A stretch of 64,000 nt of DNA from Flagellimonas yonaguniensis (GTDB lineage: Bacteria > Bacteroidota > Bacteroidia > Flavobacteriales > Flavobacteriaceae), in assembly GCF_029193885.1 (NCBI RefSeq), contig NZ_JARFVB010000002.1:310001-374000 (forward strand), read 5' to 3'. Below, one piece after another: positions 27,440 to 35,260 of this stretch. Numbering within the stretch: position 1 is the first letter of the stretch; every line of letters starts with the position of its first letter. The notes beneath the pieces are model-generated. The model worked only from the letters and a program-made list of their open reading frames with translations. It was not told the origin of the DNA and made no database searches. The position numbers and the translations under genes are program-made.

Positions 27440-28300
27440 CTATTTTTTTGTAAGTGGTATTCCTTTTAGTATTTGTTTTATTTTATTGGTATTGCTCATT
27501 TCTTGGTGGACATTTTCAAAATCATTGTCCAATATCAGTTGTTTGAACGTGGTCAGGTTCTGGATGTATTCTTCCAACGTTTCCACAACATTGTCTTTGT
27601 TCTGCTCAAAAATAGGTGTCCACATATCGGGCGAACTTTTCGCCAACCGAACGGTGCTTTCAAAACCACTCCCCGCCATGTCAAAAATATCACGCTCATT
27701 TTTTTCTTTCTCAATAACCGTCTTTCCCAACATAAAAGAGCTAATGTGTGATAAATGAGATACGTAGGCGATATGTTTGTCGTGCGCTTCGGGATTCATA
27801 TATCGAATTCGCATTCCTATATCCTGAAAAATGGCCAATGCTCTTTCTTGAAGCTTGAAGGCTGTTTTTTCAACTTCGCAAATTATCATGGTCTTACCCG
27901 TATACAATCCTTGAAACGCCGCGGCTGGTCCCGAAAACTCGGTACCGGCTATGGGATGGCAGGCCATAAAATTTCTCCGCTTGGGATGATCTGCTACTTG
28001 TTCGCATATCAATCGTTTGGTGGATCCTGCATCCATTACCACGGTTTCATCCCCAACTGCATCCAAAATTTTGGGTAATTCGGTAACCAGAACATTCACA
28101 GGAATGCCCACGTAGACCATGTCCGCAGTTTCCAAAGACTCGTAATCCCCTTTTTTATCAATAATCTGAAGTTCCAAAGCTTCATCTAAATGGGAATCAC
28201 TCTTGTCCACTCCGATAATTTCAGCGTCAGGATGTAGCTTTTTCACATCCTTCGCGAAAGAACCACCTATCAATCCAACTCCTATAATGACTACTTTCAT
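27440..28300 (-). CDS. tyrA: Prephenate dehydrogenase
   Basis: 286 residues. It oxidatively decarboxylates prephenate to 4-hydroxyphenylpyruvate for Tyr synthesis. The Rossmann loop GVGLIGGSFAKD (7-18), CHPIAGTEFSGP (about 114-125, substrate-binding His), THI-like HLSHISSF and FDMAGSGFESTVRLA are all present. There is no fused mutase or ACT domain; mutase is supplied by the next gene. It sits 3 bp after the aminotransferase gene. Confidence 0.93.
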   Translation of the reverse strand: MKVVIIGVGLIGGSFAKDVKKLHPDAEIIGVDKSDSHLDEALELQIIDKKGDYESLETADMVYVGIPVNVLVTELPKILDAVGDETVVMDAGSTKRLICEQVADHPKRRNFMACHPIAGTEFSGPAAAFQGLYTGKTMIICEVEKTAFKLQERALAIFQDIGMRIRYMNPEAHDKHIAYVSHLSHISSFMLGKTVIEKEKNERDIFDMAGSGFESTVRLAKSSPDMWTPIFEQNKDNVVETLEEYIQNLTTFKQLILDNDFENVHQEMSNTNKIKQILKGIPLTKK

Positions 28301-28303
28301 AAT

Positions 28304-29446
28304 CTAAAATCTTTCAATGGCTTCTTCGATTTTTTCTTCTTTCACACAAAGGGAAAAACGAATATAGCCTTCTCCATTACTCCCAAATATGGTTCCAGGG
28401 GCAATAAAAATATCTTTATCGTAAAGCACCTCATCAATAAATGATTCCGACGATGGAGCGCCCTCAGGCAATTTGCACCATACAAACATGCCCACCGCAT
28501 TTTCATCGTAGGTACAGCCTAATTTATCTGCCAATTGAAACATCAACTCTCGTCGTTTGGTATACACCTTGTCCAATGCTTCGAACCATTCGGGACCACT
28601 TTGCAAAGCCGCAATAGCTCCTTTTTGAATACCGTAGAACATTCCTGAATCCATATTGCTCTTTACTTTCAACACCGCAGTGATGTGCTCTGCACTACCC
28701 AGCAGCATCCCAACACGCCAGCCTGCCATATTGAAGGTCTTGCTCAAACTGTTCAGCTCCAAGGTGCAATCCTTGGCCCCTTCAATGGACAAAATACTGG
28801 TAGGATTGCTGGAGAGGACAAAACTATATGGATTATCGTTTACCAAAAGGATTTCATTTTCCTTGGCAAAATCCACCAAAGACTCCAATTGCTCCTTGGT
28901 CGCCGTTGCCCCTGTGGGCATATGTGGGTAGCTGATCCACATCAACTTTACTTTGGTCAAATCTTTTTTGGACAGTTCTTCCAAATCGGGGAACCACCCA
29001 TTTTCCGCTTTTAAGTCATACGTAACAGGAGCTCCACCCACCAAGTTGGTAACAGAGGCGTAGGTAGGATACCCAGGATTGGGCAACAGTGCTTCATCCC
29101 CCTCATTTAAAAAGGCCATACTGATGTGCATAATGCCTTCCTTGGACCCCATCAAAGGCAAAATTTCGGAAGATGGGTCTACGGTCACTTGAAATTTTTG
29201 TTGATAGAAATCCGCAATGGCCTCTCTTAGTTGTGGTAATCCTTGATAGCTTTGGTATTGATGCGCCCCAGCCTCGATAATGGAATCCCGAAGGGTTTCC
29301 AGTACTTGTGGCGATGGGGCCAAATCCGGGCTGCCAATCCCCATATTGATAATGGGCTTGCCTTCGGCCATCAATCCCCTGACCTCTCTTAATTTTTTAG
29401 AGAAGTAGTATTCCTGTACGGTATTTAACCTATCTGCTGTTATCAT
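28304..29446 (-). CDS. Class I/II PLP aminotransferase, probably aromatic
   Basis: 380 residues, fold type I. GSKEGIMH binds the PLP phosphate, LVNDNPYSF contributes the ring-contact Asp, and ELNSLSKTFNMAGWRVG carries the Schiff-base Lys; the C-terminal RFSLC holds the substrate-carboxylate Arg. It resembles aspartate/LL-DAP-type aminotransferases. Its place between pheA and tyrA makes it the likely enzyme that transaminates phenylpyruvate and 4-hydroxyphenylpyruvate; that specificity is an inference. Its ATG overlaps the pheA stop by one base (TAATG). Confidence 0.85.
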   Translation of the reverse strand: MITADRLNTVQEYYFSKKLREVRGLMAEGKPIINMGIGSPDLAPSPQVLETLRDSIIEAGAHQYQSYQGLPQLREAIADFYQQKFQVTVDPSSEILPLMGSKEGIMHISMAFLNEGDEALLPNPGYPTYASVTNLVGGAPVTYDLKAENGWFPDLEELSKKDLTKVKLMWISYPHMPTGATATKEQLESLVDFAKENEILLVNDNPYSFVLSSNPTSILSIEGAKDCTLELNSLSKTFNMAGWRVGMLLGSAEHITAVLKVKSNMDSGMFYGIQKGAIAALQSGPEWFEALDKVYTKRRELMFQLADKLGCTYDENAVGMFVWCKLPEGAPSSESFIDEVLYDKDIFIAPGTIFGSNGEGYIRFSLCVKEEKIEEAIERF

Positions 29447-30273
29447 TACAACAATGCATTTTTATATTCTCCCAAAACCTTGAAATCCTCGGCCATGATC
29501 TGCATCAACGATTTGGTTTTGGCAAAGTGCTCATATTTATTAAAAGTCACATCCACGAAAAAGGCATACTTCCATGGGGTCTCGATCACGGGCAAGGACT
29601 GAATCTTGGTTAGGTTCATGTTGCAATCGCTCATCACGTTCAGCACCGTGGCCAAACTGCCTCTTTTGTGATCGGTTATAAATCTCAATGAAGCTTTATT
29701 GATTTCCTTTTCCGGCAGTACCTTGTTCTGTTTTTTAAGAACTATGAACCTCGTGGAATTGTTCACGATGGTCTGGATATTGTCAGCAATGATTTCCAAA
29801 TCGTACAATTTGGCTGCCATTTTTGGGGCAATTGCAGCAATATGCTCCAACTTCTCCTCTTTGATCCGCTTTGCCGTCTCGGCTGTATCCACGCTTTCCA
29901 CCAATTTTATTTGCGGGTGAGCCTTAAAGAACTCCTTACATTGCAATAATGCCATAGGGTGTGAATGTACCTCTTGAATATCATCAAAAGTTTGTCCTTT
30001 CTTGACCATAAGGTTATGGTGGATGTTCAGGTAGTGCTCCCCTATCACATGGATATTGTTGTGATAAACCAAATTGTAATTGGGGATAATGGATCCTGCG
30101 ATGGAGTTCTCAATGGCCATAATGCCCTTGTCCGCAGCACCTATCATCAAATTATCGATAACAGCGTCAAAAGAGTTGCACTCGAGCAACTCAATGTCAT
30201 CTCCAAAAAAATCGGTGGCAACCTGATGATGGTTGGAACCCTTAATTCCTTGTATGGCGACTTTTAATTCCAT
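29446..30273 (-). CDS. pheA: Prephenate dehydratase
   Basis: 275 residues. It converts prephenate to phenylpyruvate. The periplasmic-binding-like catalytic part (1-185) includes AIENSIAGSI, the conserved SHPMALLQC and the NNSTRFIVL motif with its catalytic Thr. The C-terminal ACT domain (about 195-275) has SLATVLNVMSDCNMNLTKIQSLP, where the ESRP-like Phe-sensing region would lie. There is no fused chorismate mutase. It is the first structural gene of the operon; the T-run of a hairpin terminator ends 3 bp before the ATG, preceded by an aromatic leader ORF. Confidence 0.94.
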   Translation of the reverse strand: MELKVAIQGIKGSNHHQVATDFFGDDIELLECNSFDAVIDNLMIGAADKGIMAIENSIAGSIIPNYNLVYHNNIHVIGEHYLNIHHNLMVKKGQTFDDIQEVHSHPMALLQCKEFFKAHPQIKLVESVDTAETAKRIKEEKLEHIAAIAPKMAAKLYDLEIIADNIQTIVNNSTRFIVLKKQNKVLPEKEINKASLRFITDHKRGSLATVLNVMSDCNMNLTKIQSLPVIETPWKYAFFVDVTFNKYEHFAKTKSLMQIMAEDFKVLGEYKNALL

Positions 30274-30276
30274 TGC

Positions 30277-30306
30277 AAAAAAAAAGCCCCGATGTATCGG
30301 GACTTT
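30277..30306 (-). terminator. Attenuator terminator directly upstream of pheA
   Basis: Minus-strand AAAGTCCCGAT (30306-30296) pairs with ATCGGGGCTTT (30293-30283): 11 bp with one G-U, then nine T's in all ending at 30277, three bases before the ATG. It lies upstream of the coding region it would stop, so it acts as an attenuator. Its 5' arm is also the 3' arm of the alternative antiterminator. Confidence 0.85.
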
Positions 30307-30346
30307 ATAAATTGGTTATACTTTAAACGTATCTATAATAGTCCCG
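30298..30346 (-). promoter_or_regulatory. Predicted antiterminator hairpin of the pheA leader
   Basis: CGGGACT-A-TTATA (30346-30334) pairs with TATAA-AGTCCCG (30309-30298): 12 bp with one bulged A. Forming it sequesters the 5' arm of the terminator. Its own 5' arm overlaps the last codons of the leader ORF and can instead pair upstream (AACGG 30348-30344 with CCGTT 30381-30377), which gives the usual 1:2, 2:3 and 3:4 alternatives. Confidence 0.75.
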
Positions 30347-30404
30347 TTCCTCTTTGAAAAAAGAAGTAAAAATAAAAACGGTTCCAGAAATACGTGTTTG
30401 TCAT
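30333..30404 (-). CDS. Tyr/Phe-rich leader peptide of the pheA operon
   Basis: A 23-codon ORF, ATG at 30402-30404 and TAG at 30333-30335. Residues 5-16 read YFWNRFYFYFFF: in the whole peptide there are six Phe, three Tyr and one Trp. It is placed as in enteric pheA leaders: its stop codon is at the base of the antiterminator 5' arm, and its last Phe codon (30359-30357) lies 10 nt before that arm. Stalling for lack of charged tRNA-Phe or tRNA-Tyr would leave the arm free (antitermination); reaching the stop codon would cover it (termination). The reading is direct; translation itself is inferred. Confidence 0.8.
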   Translation of the reverse strand: MTNTYFWNRFYFYFFFQRGTGLL

Positions 30405-30851
30405 CTCGTTGTTAATTGTTGGCTAATTTAGGTATTCAATCCGAAACACACATACATTCCCAAATTTTTTTTGATTTTTTTCAAAAATGACATTTTCACT
30501 ACACATTATTTTATAGAAACCACCCTTTTTTAAGAATTCCCATCTTACCGATAATGTTTAAAAAGATGCATGGAATAAAATCCTTGCTTTTGAAACCGAT
30601 GGATTAAAGCATCTAAAAGTGTATTTTTGGAATCAACAAAAAGGTTGTGCATTTTGATTGAAATTTGTCAGTTCGAGTGCTTTTTGATGGTTGAGTGAAG
30701 TCAAAACCGAATGAAAATTGCATCGACAACCAGAATTTCAAGTTCAAAAAACCGATTCTCGATACAAAATTCTTCAGAATTTCACTCGAATTGACGGTTT
30801 TAGGTCAAGTAATATTGAAAAATGTCCAACTAGTCATTAAATTGATTTTGA
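30405..30851. other. Intergenic region between pheA leader and gldA
   Basis: A 447-bp AT-rich gap between divergent units. It must hold the promoters of the pheA leader (minus) and gldA (plus). A TATTTTTG sequence (30622-30629, plus) fits TAnnTTTG but is 222 bp from gldA. The stretch 30667-30795 is a long imperfect inverted repeat (see separate entry). I see no further gene. Confidence 0.5.
30667..30795. repeat. Long inverted repeat with GTCAGTTCGAGTG ends
   Basis: The left end GTCAGTTCGAGTG (30667-30679) and the right end CACTCGAATTGAC (30783-30795) are inverted copies with one mismatch, enclosing about 103 bp. The end motif resembles the short TCGA-centred repeats at 35194, 44379 and 63588. 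It looks like an intergenic REP/MITE-type element. Confidence 0.5.
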
Positions 30852-31745
30852 ATGTCCATTACCGTAGAGAATATCACAAAAACCTTTGGTTCCCAAAAAG
30901 CATTGAACAATGTTTCCTTTACAATCAACAAGGGCGAGGTTGTTGGCTTTTTAGGCCCCAACGGTGCAGGAAAGTCCACCATGATGCGGATTTTGACCAC
31001 CTATCACAAAGCCGATACTGGAGAAGCCACCGTAAATGGGTTCGACGTTTTGGAAGCGGAAAAAGATGTTCAAAAAAGCATCGGGTACTTGCCAGAGCAC
31101 AATCCACTGTATTTGGAGATGTACGTTAAGGAATACTTGGCTTTCAATGCAAATGTCTATAAAGTGGACAAATCCAAAATCAATGATGTGATAGAACAAA
31201 CAGGATTATCCCCAGAGGCACACAAAAAAATCGGACAGCTTTCCAAAGGATACCGTCAGCGAGTTGGGCTTGCGGCAGCTTTGCTGCACAACCCGGAAGT
31301 TCTGATTCTCGATGAGCCTACTACGGGACTCGACCCCAACCAATTGATCGAGATCCGAAAACTGATTCGCGAAATCGGCAAGGAGAAAACCATTTTGCTC
31401 TCCACACACATTATGAAAGAAGTGGAAGCCGTTTGCGACCGGGTAATCATCATCAACAAAGGGGAATTGGTGGCCGACAAAAAACTGGAGGAACTTCGTG
31501 AAGCCGAAGAGCAAATCATTGAAGTGGAATTTGATTATCGTGTAGAGGAACAATTACTGCAACAGATGCCCCATGTTTCCAATGTAAAAAACACAGGTGG
31601 ATTTGTCTACGAAATCACTTTTGGCACATCCAAAGACATGAGGCCTTCCGTTTTTGATTTTGCTCACGACAATAAACTAAAAACACTCCAACTCAGTAGA
31701 AAGAACAAAAACCTGGAGAGCTTGTTTACTGAACTTACCTCCTGA
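30852..31745 (+). CDS. gldA: Gliding-motility ABC transporter ATPase GldA
   Basis: 297 residues. Walker A GPNGAGKST (about 37-45), signature LSKGYRQRVGLAAALLHNP, Walker B VLILDEPTTGLDP and H-loop STHIM. The LSKGYRQ signature and the about 80-residue C-terminal extension match GldA, the ATPase of the GldAFG gliding transporter, rather than a generic ABC-2 exporter. gldF and gldG are not adjacent here, which is also usual in flavobacteria. The ATG at 30852 directly precedes the conserved ITVENITKTFG. Confidence 0.88.
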   Translation: MSITVENITKTFGSQKALNNVSFTINKGEVVGFLGPNGAGKSTMMRILTTYHKADTGEATVNGFDVLEAEKDVQKSIGYLPEHNPLYLEMYVKEYLAFNANVYKVDKSKINDVIEQTGLSPEAHKKIGQLSKGYRQRVGLAAALLHNPEVLILDEPTTGLDPNQLIEIRKLIREIGKEKTILLSTHIMKEVEAVCDRVIIINKGELVADKKLEELREAEEQIIEVEFDYRVEEQLLQQMPHVSNVKNTGGFVYEITFGTSKDMRPSVFDFAHDNKLKTLQLSRKNKNLESLFTELTS

Positions 31746-31774
31746 TTTTCCTTTTACCCTAACAGATGGAACAA

Positions 31775-31791
31775 CCATCCAAAATGGATGG
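31775..31791. repeat. Perfect inverted repeat upstream of the decarboxylase promoter
   Basis: CCATCCA (31775-31781), 3-base loop, TGGATGG (31785-31791), 30 bp after the gldA stop and 19 bp before the TACTTTTG box. No T-run follows, so an operator is as likely as a terminator. Confidence 0.4.
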
Positions 31792-31810
31792 AAAACCGTT
31801 CCAAATATGG

Positions 31811-31818
31811 TACTTTTG
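31811..31818 (+). promoter_or_regulatory. Candidate -7 box of the decarboxylase gene
   Basis: TACTTTTG fits TAnnTTTG and ends 22 bp before the ATG at 31841. It supports that start over the in-frame ATG at 31766, which lies upstream of the box. Confidence 0.45.
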
Positions 31819-31840
31819 CGGTTCAGTAGAAAACGGACCT

Positions 31841-33292
31841 ATGAAGAAGAACAACGCCAGATTGGAACTCTCAAAAGAAGAAATGAAAAGTTATGGGTAT
31901 CAGATCGTTGATGCCATAGTGGAACACCATGCTACCCAACACGAAAAATTGCCTGTTGCCCTTGGCTCGCGGGAAGAAATGGACTCTTTGTTCTTGGAGG
32001 AAGCCCCCGAACAAGGCATGGACCCATCACAGGTACTCGATTTTGTTTTGGAAAAAGTAATGACCAATAGCGCCAATATGGCTCACCCACGATCGTTTTC
32101 TTTTGTACCTGGCCCTAGCAACTATATCAGTGTAATGGCCGATGCTTTGGCCACGGGATATAATATTTTCTCTGGAGGATGGGCCGCAAGTCCAGCTGCA
32201 GCCGAACTGGAGATCGTGACCATTCAGTGGCTGTTGAAGATTTTTGGATTTCCCAAGAAAAAAGGTGGAGGCATCTTTACCAGCGGGGGGTCCATGGCCA
32301 ACCTCACTGCTGTGGTAACAGCTCGTAGAATAAAATGTGGGGATGATTTTTCCAAAGCGGTTATTTATCTATCCGATCAAGCACACTCTTCCAATATCAA
32401 GGCCATTCGGGTGTTGGGATTTAAAAAAGAACAAATCAGGATCATTCCAACTGACAGCGAACTCAAGTTTTCCGTAAACAAATTGAAAAACTGTATTGCC
32501 AAGGACAGGTTGGAAGGTCTTTATCCATTTTGTTTGATCGCCACCGCAGGAACAACCAATACAGGCACTGTGGACCCTTTGGTGGAATTGGGAAAAATTT
32601 GCAAGAAAGAGGATATCTGGTTTCACATTGATGGTGCCTATGGTGGAGCGGCCATTTTATCCCAAAAAGGCAAACAGGCGATGAAAGGCATTGAAAAAGC
32701 TGATTCCTTGACCGTGGACCCACATAAATGGTTCTTCCAACCTTACGAAATGGGTTGCCTTTTGGTGCGAAACCACAAAAACCTGAGCCACACCTTTACT
32801 GAAAAACCCGAATATTTAAGGGATATTGAAGGTAATACCTCTGAAATCAATTTTTACGATCACGGCATTCAATTGACCAGAAGGTTTCGGGCATTGAAGT
32901 TTTATATGTCCTTAAAAACCTTTGGTTTAAAGGAGTTTCGCGATGCCATCAGCTACAATATCGATTTGGCAGAAGAAGTGGAAACGATGCTTCGTGGCAG
33001 TAAAAGTTGGGAAGTCGTGTTTCCAGCTACCTTGGCTGTCATCAATTTCAGGTACAACCCTATCAACAAAAAATACTCAGAAAAGGAATTGGACAAGATC
33101 AACCAATACATTTCTGGCAAAGTTGTGGATTCACGCAAGGCTTTGCTCGTCACCACTATTTTAAATGGACAGATTGTGCTTCGGATGTGCCTCATCAATC
33201 CGAGGACAACGATGAAGGACGTTACAGACACCTTCGACCTTTGCAAAAAATACGCCTTGGAAATTGAGGAGCAGTTGGCAAGTAAAGTCTAA
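31841..33292 (+). CDS. Group II PLP-dependent amino-acid decarboxylase
   Basis: About 483 residues from the ATG at 31841. Fold type I PLP enzyme: GIFTSGGSMANLTAVVTAR, HIDGAYGGAAIL with the ring-contact Asp, and the Schiff-base motif DPHKWFFQPYEMG. The layout is that of aromatic-L-amino-acid/tyrosine decarboxylases, so the likely product is an aromatic amine, but substrate choice cannot be read from sequence alone. Its stop overlaps the stop of the convergent serine hydrolase gene by two bases (CTAA). The aromatic operon is only 1.5 kb away. Confidence 0.85.
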   Translation: MKKNNARLELSKEEMKSYGYQIVDAIVEHHATQHEKLPVALGSREEMDSLFLEEAPEQGMDPSQVLDFVLEKVMTNSANMAHPRSFSFVPGPSNYISVMADALATGYNIFSGGWAASPAAAELEIVTIQWLLKIFGFPKKKGGGIFTSGGSMANLTAVVTARRIKCGDDFSKAVIYLSDQAHSSNIKAIRVLGFKKEQIRIIPTDSELKFSVNKLKNCIAKDRLEGLYPFCLIATAGTTNTGTVDPLVELGKICKKEDIWFHIDGAYGGAAILSQKGKQAMKGIEKADSLTVDPHKWFFQPYEMGCLLVRNHKNLSHTFTEKPEYLRDIEGNTSEINFYDHGIQLTRRFRALKFYMSLKTFGLKEFRDAISYNIDLAEEVETMLRGSKSWEVVFPATLAVINFRYNPINKKYSEKELDKINQYISGKVVDSRKALLVTTILNGQIVLRMCLINPRTTMKDVTDTFDLCKKYALEIEEQLASKV

Positions 33293-34374
33293 GCTAGCTT
33301 CTCGAAAACAGCATCAATTGCTTCATCTAAAAAAGGTTGCACCTTTGGATCTGTGCAATTGATCAGGATAGCTACAACTTTTTCTTGTTTTGGATACACA
33401 AAAAGGTTGGTGTAAGCTCCTACGCTGTTGCCAACGTGTCCCACAAATGGCCTACCGTTGGAATCCTGACTGACCTGAAACCCAAGACCATAATATGTGG
33501 GTTTATCTTCTATGATTTGGGAAGTCAGTAACTGCTCGTAGGTTGCTCCCTCGAGTAATTTTTGTTCTAAAATCGCCTGCCCCAGTTTGGCCACATCCTC
33601 GCAGGTGGCCAAATAACCTCCCCCTGCCAATTTGTAGTTATTGTTCACGGCAACAGCTTCGGTGAAGCACAATGCCCGTTTGGTGTAGAACCGGGTTTTG
33701 TTCTCGTCTGCGCTCGAACTGAAATCGATATCCACTGAAGAAAAGGTATTTTTCAACCCCAAGGGTGTCAAAATATGATCTTTCACATATTCGTTAAATG
33801 GAACACCACTCGCTTCCTGCATAGCCAAGGACAATAACACAAAATCAAAACTATTGTAAAGATAACCGGTACCGGGTTCAAAAAACAAAGGGTCATTTTT
33901 AAACACTTCCATTCCATCTTTGATGGAGTAATCCCGATTCAGTGCATATTCCTTGCCCCGGTACCCTCGAATACCAGCTGTATGACTTGCCAGTTGCCTA
34001 AGCGTGAAGTCGTATTTCTTTTTTGGATAGTAAGGCACATAGGAGTAGAAAGATTCATCCAAATCCACTAAACCATCTTCCTCCATTTTACCCAACGCCA
34101 ATCCTGTGATACATTTGGAAATGCTTGCGATGCGGAAAACCGTATCCTTTGGATGGACCTTGATTCTTTTATCGACATCTGCAAAACCATACCCTTTTTG
34201 AAGCACCATTTGACCTTTGTTCAAAACAGTAACGGCCAAACCTGGTACTTTTTTTTCTGCAATGAGATTATGGAAAAGCATATCCGCTTTATCCAGCCCT
34301 TGAAGCCCTTCCAATGATTTTACCTTTGGAAAAGGAGAGAAGAGATTTTTAATATGTGCGAAGAGATTTCCCAA
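33289..34374 (-). CDS. Serine hydrolase, class C beta-lactamase fold
   Basis: 361 residues. Catalytic motifs: SISK in FRIASISKCITGL (S-x-x-K), a Tyr motif at LYNSFDFVLL (YxN normally; here Y-N-S) and HVGNSVG in place of KTG. No signal peptide is visible in the frame used, which starts at a TTG (34372-34374); the first ATG (34281) would begin at the domain edge, so the start is doubtful. Such enzymes act as esterases, D-peptidases or peptidases. A second member is at 61460. Confidence 0.75.
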   Translation of the reverse strand: MGNLFAHIKNLFSPFPKVKSLEGLQGLDKADMLFHNLIAEKKVPGLAVTVLNKGQMVLQKGYGFADVDKRIKVHPKDTVFRIASISKCITGLALGKMEEDGLVDLDESFYSYVPYYPKKKYDFTLRQLASHTAGIRGYRGKEYALNRDYSIKDGMEVFKNDPLFFEPGTGYLYNSFDFVLLSLAMQEASGVPFNEYVKDHILTPLGLKNTFSSVDIDFSSSADENKTRFYTKRALCFTEAVAVNNNYKLAGGGYLATCEDVAKLGQAILEQKLLEGATYEQLLTSQIIEDKPTYYGLGFQVSQDSNGRPFVGHVGNSVGAYTNLFVYPKQEKVVAILINCTDPKVQPFLDEAIDAVFEKLA

Positions 34375-34449
34375 AAACTCGATTTGAATTTCGAAATTAA
34401 AGAGAAATATTATAGAAACTGGGAATCAATGTCATAGTTTGAAACCATA

Positions 34450-35253
34450 TCAATCTTCAAATATCAACTTACCTGTGAACAATTCATCAACATCCACTTC
34501 AGGAGGGATGTTTACACTGATCACATTTCCTGTTCCCCTGATTACGCCGCTCAAACTTTGTTGCGGATTCACAAAAACATCATTGGAACCCCTATGGCTA
34601 ACAATTGCCCTATTCGCTATTAATTGGTTAGCTTCAATCCTGGAATCCCCAGCGGCAACGGTCACATTCAAATTTTCCGTATTTCCTTGAAGCTTGAAAT
34701 AGGCTATCCCATTGACCAATATTCTGACCGTGGTTGAATTCAGGTTTAAATCGAAAGAGCCATCCGTGGTTTCGGTTTCGGGATTGGAATAGCTTTCAGC
34801 CAATAGTGTGAGGCCGGGGTAATTCAGAACCCCATCACTGGAAATCAACAGACCTGTACTGCTTCGAATTTCAGTAATGTTAGGCGAAGTAATATAGACC
34901 GTGGTCAAGCCGTAATCCCTAACATAATTACAACTGTTTTCATTGCGAAGCACAAGGCGGTTATCCTTTACCTCCACAGAGACATCGTTCAAGAGATACT
35001 CCCCAGTTTCCACTTCGACCTGTTGTTCATCACCCTGTTTCAAGACCACGTTCAGGTTTTCAAAAACCGTGATAGCGTTAAATTCTGCAACATCAACTGG
35101 TTGCCTTACCATTTCTCCAGCATTTCGAAAACAATCGGGAACGTTATCGCCGTTGCAAGAAATCAATATTAGAAAAATAGCCAACACGAAGTACCTCTCG
35201 ACTGCGCTCGAGATGACATCCTTAAACCTAAATAAATTTCCAACTTCCAACAT
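34450..35253 (-). CDS. GIN/DUF2807-domain lipoprotein
   Basis: About 267 residues from the ATG at 35253 (an ATG at 35274 would overlap the preceding gene). A hydrophobic stretch VLAIFLILISC ends in a lipobox Cys; behind it is the DUF2807 beta-helix with FNAITVFENLNVVLKQGDEQQVEVETG and repeating Gly/Asn turns. The bases coding VISSAVERY just before the hydrophobic core are a copy of the TCGA-centred repeat (35194-35220), so the signal peptide appears to have incorporated that repeat. It follows the PagL-like gene closely and is probably co-transcribed. Confidence 0.72.
   Translation of the reverse strand: MLEVGNLFRFKDVISSAVERYFVLAIFLILISCNGDNVPDCFRNAGEMVRQPVDVAEFNAITVFENLNVVLKQGDEQQVEVETGEYLLNDVSVEVKDNRLVLRNENSCNYVRDYGLTTVYITSPNITEIRSSTGLLISSDGVLNYPGLTLLAESYSNPETETTDGSFDLNLNSTTVRILVNGIAYFKLQGNTENLNVTVAAGDSRIEANQLIANRAIVSHRGSNDVFVNPQQSLSGVIRGTGNVISVNIPPEVDVDELFTGKLIFED
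35194..35220. repeat. TCGA-centred palindromic repeat, copy in a signal-peptide region
   Basis: CCTCTCGACTGCGCTCGAGA followed by TGACATC. The core CTCGACTGCGCTCGA is identical to the copy at 63588-63613. It overlaps the start of the GIN-domain lipoprotein gene. Confidence 0.65.
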
Positions 35254-35260
35254 CTCAATT

